64,000 nt of DNA from Talinum fruticosum (lineage: Eukaryota > Streptophyta > Magnoliopsida > Caryophyllales > Talinaceae): positions 4,272,001-4,336,000 of the forward strand of contig JAITYX010000033.1 of the NCBI GenBank assembly GCA_021018815.1. Reading direction: 5' to 3'. Positions within the stretch are counted from its first letter, which is position 1. Each line of letters opens with the position of its first letter. Below are positions 35,493 through 46,060 of this stretch, in pieces. The notes beneath the pieces are model-generated. The model made no database searches. It had not been told where the DNA came from and saw nothing but the letters and a program-made list of their open reading frames with translations. Made by a program: the position numbers and the translations under genes.

Positions 35493-35734
35493 ATTACATG
35501 CTTTTCTAAGTGAGATTACTTTGCATGATTATGTGTTAAATATCTCTTTTACGTGCTTTAATAACAATTAGTTCAGTTGACCCAGTGATACTGAGCTATG
35601 AGTTATCGCTCACTTGCGGTTTCGAGTCACTCGGAAATCTTACTTGAGTCGGACTCAATTTTTGCGAAAAATTGACATCAAACATATGAAATCATATTTA
35701 GATTAGTGGAGAATTTTAGAAATCTCTTTTAAAA

Positions 35735-35779
<45 letters not shown>

Positions 35780-36100
35780 CTCTCGCATATCAATCGGAGA
35801 ACTAGCCGTTAGAAGACAAACACTCGGAGTTCTAACCGTTGGAGAGCGAGAACATATTGAAGGATAATTCTTTCTCTATAAATAGCATCCTTTTCCTGCA
35901 TTTCGCTACTTTACTCTCTACTCACTCTCACTCTTGCATATTACATATTGAGAATGTTCACTATTTTCGAAGAGCAAATTGTCTCTCTCAAGCTAAACGA
36001 AAGACATCTCAAGTAAGCACCGATCGCTCGCAGCTCTCTCTACTCGCTCTTTCTCTTAGTGCTATTCTATCTCACTCTCAAAGTTCATCTTCTCTCTTCT
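35493..36100 (+). promoter_or_regulatory. Promoter-like spacer between pol and the extra ORF
   Basis: No gene. It contains a (CT)n tract (35743-35786), a repeated CCGTTAGA/CCGTTGGA-type motif (35805-35845), and a TATA box CTATAAATAG (35876-35885) followed by a C/T-rich leader (35886-35945). The arrangement resembles a Pol II core promoter facing the extra 3' ORF about 220 bp downstream. Copia 1 lacks this region. Confidence 0.45.
35743..35786 (+). repeat. (CT)n microsatellite
   Basis: About 44 bases of nearly pure CT, continuing with imperfect CTCTCGC. On the opposite strand it is a GAGA-type element. Confidence 0.9.
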
Positions 36101-37435
36101 CAAAAATCTCCAAACATGCAAAAAAAGGTTACGAGCCGGACTTTACGCCACCAAGAAGCCCCGTACTAAAAGCCAAGAGGGTCCTTCCAACCCCTCTAAA
36201 ATTATTATCACCCAATATCCGACTTTGGATGACAAATTCTTCCCAACCACAAAATTTCGTGGTTGAATCATATCAAAACCACAGCGGTTTACAATTTCCC
36301 TTTATTCAGCGAGTTCATCTATCCATAACTCGTTTATGAGTTCTACTCAAACCTTTCGAACTTTGAGGGTATCCTCACCTCCGAATTCAAGATGTCATTG
36401 TTTGCATGAACGTCTCTCTCCTCCACCATCTATTCAAAGTATCCTCTCTTTTCCTCAACAACAACCCTATTCCTTTGAACGAGGTTGCTAATGAATTCTT
36501 CGAGAAATATGCCAAAGAAATCCTCGTCACGCAAAAGTTCTCGATTACTCGGATGAAGTCGAAGCCCGTCATCTTTGATTTCTGCGATAAGAACCTTCTT
36601 CTCTCGAGCATTTGAGCAAAGAGAATCCGAACTCTAAGATTCTCAAAGCTCTCTTTGAAATGCTCGAGGGCTATGAAGTAGACCTCTTCCCAGCAATCAT
36701 TGAGCGAGATGGCTGCTGTGCAAGCTCGAGACAAAGAAATCCGCCCCTCTTCCTTTTGGGGCTCTTCTCACATTTATCTTCAAATAGTTCAAAGTTCCTC
36801 TCCCCTTCGATCTATGACCATAAACCAAAAGATTGCTCGGTCTCAAATCCGAGAGCAGCAAGACGTGCTTCTTGAGATAAAGGTGTTGGTCTAGGAGCGG
36901 AAGGGGTTGATTGAGCTCCTCCAAGGAAGGCGCTCCAAAGCGGCTCAGGACCCGGTCGGCTTAGACACATTAGAAGAGTCCTCAAGCCCTTCCAAATCTC
37001 CTTCGGAGAGGCGGAAGAAGAAGAAGAGGAAGTTGTGGCTGAGGCAGCCCCTTCTAAGGAGAAGGAGGAAGAGGAGAAGGAAGAAGAAGTAAAAGAGGAA
37101 GAAGGAACAGAAAAGAAGCAGCCGAGGGACAAGGTGCTCCCGCCCTTCAACCAGACTCGATAAGCTCGGACGGTGAGTCCGAGTGAGTCGAAGACCCTGC
37201 CGACAAAAGTCGGTCGAGTAGCGATCGAGCTTGAGCAAGCACCTCCCTCCATCGAGTTCCAAGAAGATGAACCTCCGGACGACCTCATTCTAGGTCGGCC
37301 ACTCGAACCGAGCCCATCCCGGAGATCCCAGTGCTGCCCCCACCTAAATCTACAACATCTTCTCACTCTTATCGGCGAAGGCGCACTACCCGTTCATCCA
37401 CCTCAACTCAGATTGCTCCCACTCCACCAGCCTAA
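36101..37435 (+). pseudogene. Copia 2 extra 3' ORF (env-like position)
   Basis: Fuller version of the ORF after pol. In shifting frames it reads ATKKPRTKSQEGPSNPSK and YPTLDDKFFPTTKF (about 36145-36260), YEFYSNLSNFEGILTSEFK-like (36330-36395), then VSLLHHLFKVSSLF, NEVANEFFEKYAKEI (36478-36520), NSKILKALFEMLEGYEVDLF (36627-36690), a charged region (IREQQDVLLEIKVLV), an acidic Glu/Lys tract (37010-37110), and a C-terminal part with PEIPVLPPPKSTTSSH and a short RRRR cluster ending about 37435. The FYSNL...ILTSE segment resembles the plant retroelement family annotated as env-like or putative plant transposon protein. No transmembrane helix could be established. Confidence 0.6.
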
Positions 37436-37693
37436 ATTTTCTTTTCTCTATTTCTATTTTTTTTTGTCCGGACAAACAAATCGTATCTACTTGATAAATT
37501 CTTCCTCTTTTTGTTTTTGCTGAAAGGCAAGGGGAGAATATCTAGAAATTTGTAGTCTTGTTTAGGGAGAGTTTCTTTCACCTTTATTTGCATATACTTT
37601 TCTATGTTTATGTGAATGAAGTTTCGATTTTATGCATCTTTCTTCTTTCGAATTTCACTTTCTTCGTGCATCTTGCTCCGACATTCAAGCTCG

Positions 37694-37694
<1 letters not shown>

Positions 37695-37755
<61 letters not shown>
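37695..37755 (+). repeat. (AT)n microsatellite
   Basis: About 60 bases of uninterrupted TA repeats in the 3' untranslated part of copia 2. Confidence 0.95.
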
Positions 37756-37757
<2 letters not shown>

Positions 37758-37910
37758 GCTCGATATAAGCAATACTCTAAACTCGAATCACTTCATTTTT
37801 GTGCAATATGTCATTCTTAGCTCGACACAATCTTAGCATAATAGCTCCGATAAAATCTCGATCCGATTCACTTTAGCTATTTCTGCGACTCTATCTCGTA
37901 AACTCGATGT

Positions 37911-38482
37911 ACTATCCGAGAAGGAATGAAAACTCAGATGCAGTTTCACTAACAAAGTTTTTATTCGAGTATTGAATGCCTTTCATAAAAAAATGGGGAG
38001 ATTGAAGACTTACACTTTGCATGTATATCATTCCGAGTATCACCAAAGAATCGGTACAAACTTCATCTATCCTATGTTTTGATTACAAGTCATTCCGAGT
38101 ACTCTAGAAACTGTTCTAAGTCGCATAGAAACTTTTCCGAGTGTTACGGATACTATTGCATATGTTTTCATTCATTTCTAACCGACTCGAAAGCATACTA
38201 CCCGAGAAGGAATGAAAACTCAAGCACAGTTTCACTAACAAAGTTTCTATCTAAGTATGGAATGCCTTTCATCAAAAAGGGGAGATTGAAGACTCGGACT
38301 TTGCATGTATATCATTCTTAGTATCACCAAAGAATTAGGTACAAACTTCATCTATCCTAAGTTTTGATTTAAAGTCATTCGAGTACTATAGAAATTGTTC
38401 CGAGTGGTATAGAAACTTTTCTAAGTGTTACGGATACTATTGCGTATGTTTTCATTCATTTACGGCTAACTCGAAATCATAC
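37911..38482 (+). repeat. 286-bp tandem duplication spanning PPT and LTR start
   Basis: Unit 1 is 37911-38196 and unit 2 is 38197-38482. Each holds pre-PPT sequence (CCGAGAAGGAATGAAAACTC), the polypurine tract (ATGGGGAGA or AGGGGAGA) and about 195 bp of LTR start (TGAAGACT at 38003 and 38287). The junction has the short shared sequence ACTA. Confidence 0.9.
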
Positions 38483-39811
38483 CGTTGCTCATCAATTCAC
38501 ACTCATGTTTCGAGTCACTCGGACAACACTCGGACTTATCGCATGTTCAAACAATCTCACTAACACTTTCAAACTCAGGTGTGACTTCATATTCTAAGTT
38601 CAAGTGAAGTACAACGTTAATTCAACTCTCTAAGTCAACATGGGTTGTTCGAACTATTTTTGTCTTGATCAAGTACTCATACTCGATATTCTCTGTCTAA
38701 CTTGATCTTCCTTCGGACGGACTCGGATGGAATATAAGTATAATGAACATTAGACTCGGAAATTTCCACTCTTCTAGGACTCGGATAATTATGCACTTAA
38801 TTATCTTAATTAAATTATTATGTGTGTCTAATTTTCGACCAAAGTATTTTACACTTTGAGAACCAAAATTAGTTTATTTTTGTAGGTTATCTAAACAAGG
38901 TTATCCTGCTTTTGAATTACAAAAGTAATCGGCTTCAAAATGTCAAATCAATAGTAGAGAAGGCTTTTTCTACTTGTAACCAAGGCCCGGACACTATGTC
39001 AAGGTTGTCTCGTTTCCAAAATTGAAAATATTCAACGCTAAGCTCAACGGTGGTTTCCACTTTACTTTTCAAACACCACCAGTAGATTGGGCCATTCTAA
39101 GGAGTCAAGAGTCGTTGCACAACGTTCACATCTCAACGGATCTTATCCGAGTGGCTCCGAAGAACCGTTACTAATGGTCACAAAGGACTTCTATTCAAAA
39201 GATACTCACGACGGCTAATCTGTTCGGTCATCTCGTAAATAGAAGCCACTTCACAAGACTTTAAGATTGCTGAAATTATTGCTCAAATCATATCTCTCCG
39301 TATAACACTCACTCAATCTTCATCTTACAACTCCAAGTCCGTACTTAACACTTTTCTAAGTTGTAAACTCTTGTAATCAGTCACAAAACTTTCTTTCTTA
39401 CTTTCGAGTAAGGTCCCTTGACTAAGCTGTAAGGGTTAACTCAGCTCGGTTGTCCCTAGCTGTGAAGGTTATCTCGGTTAGGAAGTATTAGATCGAATAA
39501 GGGAAATTCGAGTCTAGGAAAACTTTGTAAAGAATTGTCTAAGGGAACAATTACGGTTGAGTTAGTTTACTCGTATTTTGTGGATTTAAAATAGTGGATT
39601 GACTAGGTGCTTGGATTAGCACCGGCCGTGGTTTTCTCGCCCTAGGAGGGTTTCCACGTAATTCTCGGTTACACTTTTCCGAGTCCAATCTAGACTCGGA
39701 TAGATTGAAAGTTTGTTTTAAACTTTAATCCTCCATCTATTGTTTTAAATTTCCTTATCACCCTATTCACCCCCTGTAGGGTGACTAAGACTTTCCAATA
39801 GCAAACCTTCA
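38287..39811 (+). mobile_element. Copia 2 3' LTR
   Basis: Runs from TGAAGACTCGGACTTTGC to GCAAACCTTCA, followed by the target duplication CTCTT. It is about the same length as the 5' LTR, so the second of the two LTR starts is taken as the true edge. The TATA region reads CTCGTAAATAG instead of CTATAAATAG. Confidence 0.88.
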
Positions 39812-39816
39812 CTCTT

Positions 39817-40440
39817 TATCTCGATCGTAACTTGCATTAACAAGTTTGTTCCCTTAGCCTTGGTAGACAACGGATCGGCAGTTAATGTGTGTCCCCGGTG
39901 AACTGCTAAGTGGTTAGGAATTAGGGAGCAATAACTCTCTAAGCAAACTGTTTATCTTCGAGCATACAATAATTCTAGAAAAATAGTCTTAGAAAGAGTG
40001 ACTTTACCAATAAATATAGGGCCATTGGAGAAGAACATTAAATTCTAAGTCTTAGATATCCCAGCTACTTTCAATCGCTTCTTGGACGCCCTTCGTTGCA
40101 TGTTCATCGAGCGAGTGCCCTCTACACTCGCATCGGAATGTCAAAATGATCATCAAAGCTCGAGTCATAATCGGTAGCGGGGATAACCTTTGTGCCATTA
40201 TCCCTTCCAAAGAATCTATAGTGGAGATCGAACATGATGTTAATGATGAAGAACCGTATGGATTTGAAACGAGTCGCTGCCTTAGAAAGGGATAAAGCAC
40301 CTATTACCTTTAACCCTTATGGCAACACTAGTGTCCAATCGATGCTTAGGAAGAAGGGGTATTTTCCGGGTCTTGCTACAGGCCGAAGGGCATACCACCC
40401 TATTTTTCCACCCCTTGAACCCAAGTAACAACTATAACTT
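39817..40440 (+). pseudogene. pro: E1 protease
   Basis: Aspartic protease of the Tat type: LVDNGSAVNVCP at about 39863 carries the catalytic Asp in DNGSA. YLRAYNNSRKIVL, LPINIGPLEKN and LDIPATFNRFLDALR follow, and a C-terminal piece reads TFNPYGNTSVQSML (about 40310) and FPGLATGRRAYHP. It is decayed by shifts and continues from 28935 across copia 2. Downstream (40441-40621) a GTAAGT at about 40560, absent from E2, could be a splice donor; E2 interrupts it at 40622. Confidence 0.7.
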
Positions 40441-40621
40441 TGGGTTAGGCTATCAATCTTCCACTAAGGAAATAACTCAAGCCAAGTAGGAAGTCCAAGT
40501 AAGGAGGACTCGCACTACACATAGTCCATTCTATTAGGCTCTTTCCTTATACTTCTCCGGTAAGTCTATTACTTATTTCTTTGAGTGTTTGCCATGGTCA
40601 CCGATCAACTCATGTGGTATC

Positions 40622-42601
40622 TGTAGACACCTAAAAAGTGTCATCCCTTGTCTCTTTATTTCTACATTTGATTCTATTGGCCCGATCATGAACTCCCGAG
40701 TCTCGTTTAAGGATTTGGATCTCGGATTGTGATCGGTTGGTGCGACATAAACTAGTAAACCACAAAGAACCCCTAATACCAAATAAACAGTCTTTTCCCT
40801 TGGGTCGGTCCACAAATCCTCTTCTCTTTCGACGATCCAAAAACCGGGTCGTGCCTTAAGAGAAAATGGAATCCGAGTCTGTGTATCTGGAAAATTTCAA
40901 TTTCGAATACTACATTTTACTTCGTCTAATTAGACAAGGAGTCGAAGAGCATAAGACGATGTTAAAGCATTGCATTTCATGATCACGAGCATTAAAGTTC
41001 CGCATTTAAGTTCTATAAGACAGTCCACACGAGACTAGGAACTTCCCCCTCAAAGCGATGTCGTGGCTGGCGCTCGCCTTTTAGAAGCATTAAGTGAAAT
41101 GCTGCGTTTTTGTTGGAGAATTCCTTGGATACACGTTAGGGCACGAAACCGTAGGGATGCTTTGGGGTGGCTGTGCGTCCGCCATCCGGGTTCTATCACT
41201 TACTTATCTAGTTCAATCTCTTAGGATGCGACCCGGTTTATTTTCTCGCTACTTGGATGGCAAATTAGAGGAAAACCCTAGGTCATTTGTGACCTAAGTC
41301 CTCTCCTATAAATAGAGAGTCTTAATTCTCATTCCCATACGGCTTCCTACCTTAGCCTCACACTCGTAGAAAGCTATCCCGACTACCGATATCTAAACGT
41401 CACTCTGCCAAAATTAGTACTCACTCATCTTCTCTTTCCTCACTGTTGTTGAATTTGTGCAAATAGCTAAAGAATATTCGATTATTTTGATCTCTCGGGC
41501 ACTTATTCAATCGATCGTTACTATACTTACACACATATTTCACAAAAACAAGCCCTTTTTCCTTTGCTTGTTACTTGTTGCATCAAAAGATCTAGTATGT
41601 AGATCTAGATTAGTAAGGTGGGACAACCTCGAGGGCAATTGTTCGGTCTTTAAAAGGTTTATTTATTTTCGTGCTTTTTATCGCTTCACGTATTATGGTT
41701 TAAGAGATGTAATCGCTCCATTTAATTCCTCTCCACCCGAGGAAATTCTTATAGTTTTCGCTTTTCTTTTCTTTGTTACTTTCTTTATCGCTTTCTTTAT
41801 TGATTTTTCCTTTTATTATATTTGGTTGCTTTTATTTATTGTCGTAATATGCCACTTGCTTGTTTGTTTTACATTATTTTAATCTACTCCTCAAATTAGT
41901 AATGGTCGTCTTTGGACGGGAGGAACGGATGGGTTTTCCCTACGTTTCGTACCCTCGCGCTCGAATCCGATTCTCGTTTGAAAGACCGATGGAGTTTGTT
42001 TTTAACCTTAGTTTTCCCATGCTAAGATTGAAAGAGCAAGCTTTTGTTTTTGTTACTTTTTCTTTCCTAAAAACTCACTGGCAACTCCCTTATTTTATGC
42101 TTTATTCTTATTGAATTGGCATCCTAGCATTTTTTGATAACAGGAATTTAAAAAATTTGGTTCCGGATCAGCCAACCAAGGCGGAGGCCTGGCCTCCGGC
42201 CGGTACTGTCACCGTCGGTGCAGTGCTGCCGTCTACACTGGGTGGTCGACAGGAAAGGCTTCGATGCATGATTGGTGTTTTCACACCAATCCGGCCCTAA
42301 AGCCTTATAGCTGAACCAAAACCCTAATTTGTACTTATTATTTAATTAGTAAATAACATAATGGGAATTCTTAAAATAAATTCTAAAATTGAAAAGATTA
42401 ATAAATTCCCGCATTCAATCTTTACCTAAATAAGATTTAATAAAACTCGAAAAACTTAATAAAAGATTCATTCCCACTTTTAAAAATGCATCTTCAAAAC
42501 CCTAAATCATTCTTTTCACTTTTTCAAACCCTTACGCCAAAAAGGCAGTTGGGAAAGCTAGGCCTAGTCCGGATGTGCGACTCGTGGCCGTGGTTTCTAC
42601 A
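40622..42601 (+). mobile_element. E2 5' LTR
   Basis: Runs from TGTAGACACCTAAAAAG to GTGGTTTCTACA, 1980 bp. Palindrome at 41277-41298 (one mismatch), TATA box at 41306-41315, and a GC-rich patch near 42180-42260. Confidence 0.88.
41306..41315 (+). promoter_or_regulatory. TATA box of E2 LTR
   Basis: CTATAAATAG, eight bases after the inverted repeat with arms CCTAGGTCA and TGACCTAAG (41277-41298). Confidence 0.7.
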
Positions 42602-42603
42602 AG

Positions 42604-42621
42604 TGGCAACTCCACTGGGGA
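42604..42621 (+). other. Primer-binding site of E2, tRNA-Arg type
   Basis: TGGCAACTCCACTGGGGA, two bases after the LTR. One change from the usual Ogre/Tat primer site. Confidence 0.8.
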
Positions 42622-43895
42622 TAAATTTTTTATTTAGAGGGCGAAACTTGAAAATTTGAGTAGTGTGTTTTAATGATGTGTTTGCATTAGACATCCCGCA
42701 TTTACCAACCTTTGAACTAGTTTAAATATTGTTTTAGACCCCTAGGAAAACATTATGGTACCCCCTACTTACCCTTTCCGGAAGGAGGCTCCCATTGGTT
42801 CCATAAAGTGAGCCCAACTAGGCCTCACTTGCTCGAGAAAAAGGTAACTCCTCCCTCGTAGCACGTACTCTTAAGCTAAACCCTTTGGTTCACCGAGGGG
42901 CACTAAGAATTCCGGTTGGTATCCTTATCCGTGTAACCCATGGGGACCAAATTCTCGGATGACCATGTATCCAAACTCTTGAACTCATTGACCATAGAAC
43001 TTTTTGGATTTTTAGGTGGTCCCCAAACTACATTTGCATGCTTGAAATGAGTGTGTGTGTTTTAGATTTAATCTTCTATTTGTGAGCCTTTAGAGATAGC
43101 TCAACAGCGGTAATTAAACCCTTGCATAGGTGAAAATAAAACACTTTAACAAATTTCCTTGAGTTAGTTCATTATGTGCATTTAGCCAAAAGTCAAAACT
43201 TCTTCTCCTATTAGGGTTGGTCCATTGTTTGCAGTTACGTGTCGTTCTAAAATCTTTCTAGTAGTCTAAGTAGTTGCTATTAGCGAAAGGGTCTTAACGA
43301 AAGTTCCTTTTTCTTTATTTAGTCTTTTACATTCCCAATTTCCATTTGCATTAGCCAAACAAAATCATCTCATATTAAGTGAGGCCATTTACATTAGCCA
43401 AACAAAATCATCGTAGTCCATTTGCATTAGCTAAATAAGATCATCTCATGATAACATAAGTCATCTTTTTTGCATTTAGAATTCATCTTCTAATAGGTGA
43501 GCCCGTTCTTTTCATCTTCATTAAGTCCAAAATAAATTCATCTAAAATAAGGAAATGCACTATCATATAGAAAGATTTTTTTGAAGTTACCATCTCAATT
43601 AAGCCATGCATCAAATGATCATTACATTCTTTATGTGGATCCAAATAAAAGGCATGATTAGTGTCTTCGGGTCTTACGCTTAAATCCCTTCCTCTTAAAA
43701 GCAATCTTCTCTTACATGGTCCTAAACCTCATCATTTGGTATACAGAATAGGGAAGTCTATTGCAATCAAGTATCATCAAAATCGACACGTCTTTTTCTA
43801 CTACTAGGTCTACATCCGTGCGAAAAGCTTCGGTGCACAATTCACCGTCACAATCTACTCCTTATCCTAAGACAATACCTAAAAAGGTTCCCCCA
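42622..43895 (+). other. E2 untranslated leader
   Basis: No gene. Homologous to the E1 leader, with the 43-bp tandem repeat reduced to about three units (43345-43470). Confidence 0.7.
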
Positions 43896-45460
43896 ATGGA
43901 TCCTAACCCAGAGCAGTAGCTTAACCTCAATGTACTTAATAAGAATATAGCTAGGGTGCAAACTAGATTAAATGATCAAGAGGAACATATGTCATCTATA
44001 TTGACGGATCTTAAGACTATCATAAGGGCTATTAAGGCTAGTAAAAGAGATAAGCAAGCGGAATTGTTAAGAAGGGAAGAGGCCGAGGGAGCTGAATGTT
44101 TGAAAAGAGAAACAACCTTGGTTATGCCTAGTCCACTTATCTTGTCTCCTCCAGGTAGTCCCAAACATGAATCCCTAAGCATGAATTCAAATCTTAGCCT
44201 CGATTCCCGTACAAATTAGATAGAATGGATGTTAGGGAGTCATCCATGTTCGATAATCATTACTTTGATCATAAGGGATTCACTTCAATCCCTAAAGGTA
44301 AACTACCCCTAATTTTACCATGCCCGATATTAAATTCAAAGGTTCCGAGAATCCCCATCATCACATACACAACTTCTTAGGAGCAATGACTCTTAAGAAC
44401 ATTCCCGAAGACACTTACCACATCATCTTCCCTGGACATTCAACACCTGAAGTAATGAAGTGGCACTATGTGGTTGAGCCACACAAGGTTGCCAATTGGA
44501 CTTATTTGTGCAAGGAGTTCCTCCATCAATACTCTTATAACATTGATCAACATGTTAACCTCGGAGACTTTGAATTTATCAAGCAAGGAAAGAAGCAGAG
44601 CTTCACGAATTTCCTTACCGGATGGAGAGCAAAGGTAACCCACATGGTTGATCGACCGTCTAAAAAGACCAGGTCCGAATCATCGTAAAAAACCTTAAGT
44701 GCAATTACAATCAGCAACTCAAATTTCTACCCATGATGAACTTTTCAACTCTTAGATATGCTAGTTTGCTGATAGAAGAAGAGATGTCTATCGTGACCAC
44801 AAAAGTCGCGACTTGATATACAAGTAATTATCATTCCAAAGATAAAAACCTCCAATACCGGAAATGGTAATAGGGGCGCAGATGTCAATGCCCCCAACAA
44901 GTATACTCGACTACACTCCTATAATAGAAGAATCAAAACCCACAAAACAATCCAAAAATTGGGATGTGAGAAAATTTCTAAATACCATCGTGTATGTGGA
45001 TGCAATACCGAATAGTGTTGGACATTCAAGAATAAAATAGAAAGCATGTTTCGAAATAGCCTACTACCCTTGCTCGAGGCTGCCCAAAAATCAAGCAATA
45101 ATAAAAATCCTTTTAGCCACACCTTAGCCATTTTCACTGAACCCATTCCAGGTCATAGGATCCATCTATTCTTATCCAAGATGTTAACAAGTTAAAACCA
45201 CTTCTAAGCATACATTCGTTAGATACGAAATCCAGGGCTGTGGGTAAGTAATGAAGAAGATGTCTATACATTTGGGTCCACAACAGACTCGGGAAGCCCC
45301 AAAAGAGCCTCGAAGTTGTAAAGGAAGAAGACCCAATCGATGCACTCGAGCATGATCGAAGTCTCTCTTGAAACCACACTCAAAGAAGTCGTAGGATTAG
45401 TTGACAGCGAGGATAGAACCATTACCTTTGATCAAAGGGATCTCCCGTAAGAAGGCATTT
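43896..45460 (+). pseudogene. gag: E2 gag
   Basis: Starts MDPNPEQ at 43896, with an early stop in place of the Trp seen in E1. A helical N-terminal part follows (NDQEEHMSSILTDLKTIIRA, 43971-44030) and a Pro/Ser-rich linker. The capsid core 44320-44688 is open over 122 residues: MPDIKFKGSENPHHHIHNFL, WTYLCKEFLHQYSYNIDQHV, FEFIKQGKKQSFTNFLTGWR and THMVDRPSKKTR, all matching Tat/Ogre gag. The rest (to 45460) is shifted and leads into protease. No zinc knuckle is seen. Confidence 0.82.
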
Positions 45461-46060
45461 CACACAACAATGCCCTTTACTTAATCGTAACTTGCGTCAA
45501 CAAGTTTCTTCCCTAACCTTGGTAGACAATGGATCAGCGAGTCAACGTATGTCCCTGGAGAATTGCTAGAAGGTTAGGAATTAGGGAGCAACAACTCTCT
45601 AAACAGACTATCTATCTTCGACCTTATAATAATTCTAAAAGAACAGTCTTGGGAACAAGTAACCTTGCCAATCAATATTTGGCCAGTAGAGAAGAACATT
45701 GGATTCTAAGTCTTAGATATTCCACCTACCTTCAATTTACTTCTAGGACGCCCTTAGTTACATGATCATTGAGCGGTGCCCTTTGCACTACATCGAAGGT
45801 TAAGATGATCATTAGAGGTCAAGTCATAATCGTCAACAGGGATAAACTTTGTGCTACTATCACTTCTAAAGAATTAGTAGTTAAGATTGAGCACGATGCT
45901 AATGATGAGGAACTATATGGATCCGAAACCGTCATCTGCCTTAGAAAGGGATTAAGCATATTTTAACTTTAACCCTTATGACAACCCTAGTGTCCATTTT
46001 GTTTAGGAAGAAGGGGTATTTTCTAGGTCTTGCTTGCAAGCCGATGGGAATACTACCTTA
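45461..46060 (+). pseudogene. pro: E2 protease
   Basis: LVDNGSASQ at about 45520 carries the DNGSA active site. IYLRPYNNSKRTVLG (about 45615) and DIPPTFNLLLGRPWLH-like text (45717-45760, shifted) follow, and KVKMIIRGQVIIVN (about 45797) is the usual block after the protease. It runs parallel to the E1 protease at 39817. Confidence 0.7.

Larger units (their letters stand above)
28936..39811 (+). mobile_element. SIRE/Maximus Ty1/copia element, copia 2
   Basis: A complete element of about 10.9 kb flanked by CTCTT at 28931-28935 and 39812-39816. Order: 5' LTR, tRNA-iMet primer site, gag, protease, integrase, RT, RNase H, a promoter-like spacer, extra 3' ORF, polypurine tract, 3' LTR. It belongs to the same family as copia 1 and keeps the spacer and N-terminal part of the extra ORF that copia 1 has lost. 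Coding regions contain stops and shifts. The polypurine tract and LTR start are duplicated (286 bp). Confidence 0.92.
21679..40621 (+). mobile_element. E1: Tat/Ogre-type Ty3/gypsy element (5' half)
   Basis: Order: LTR 21679-23648, tRNA-Arg-type primer site, leader, gag (27085 on), protease (39817-40440). It is interrupted by a truncated SIRE LTR with a duplicated leader and by copia 2, and cut at 40622 by E2. RT onwards is not seen, having been displaced beyond the window. The gag type, the DNGSA protease and the primer site are those of the Tat/Ogre lineage. Confidence 0.8.

Noticed and set aside
36812..37366. 184-codon open frame on the minus strand
   Set aside because: It is the complement of the acidic/basic tract of the SIRE extra ORF; Ser/Phe-rich runs are a by-product of GAA/GAG repeats.
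37558..37836. Open frame with a long Tyr-Ile repeat
   Set aside because: Produced by the (AT)n microsatellite, not a protein.
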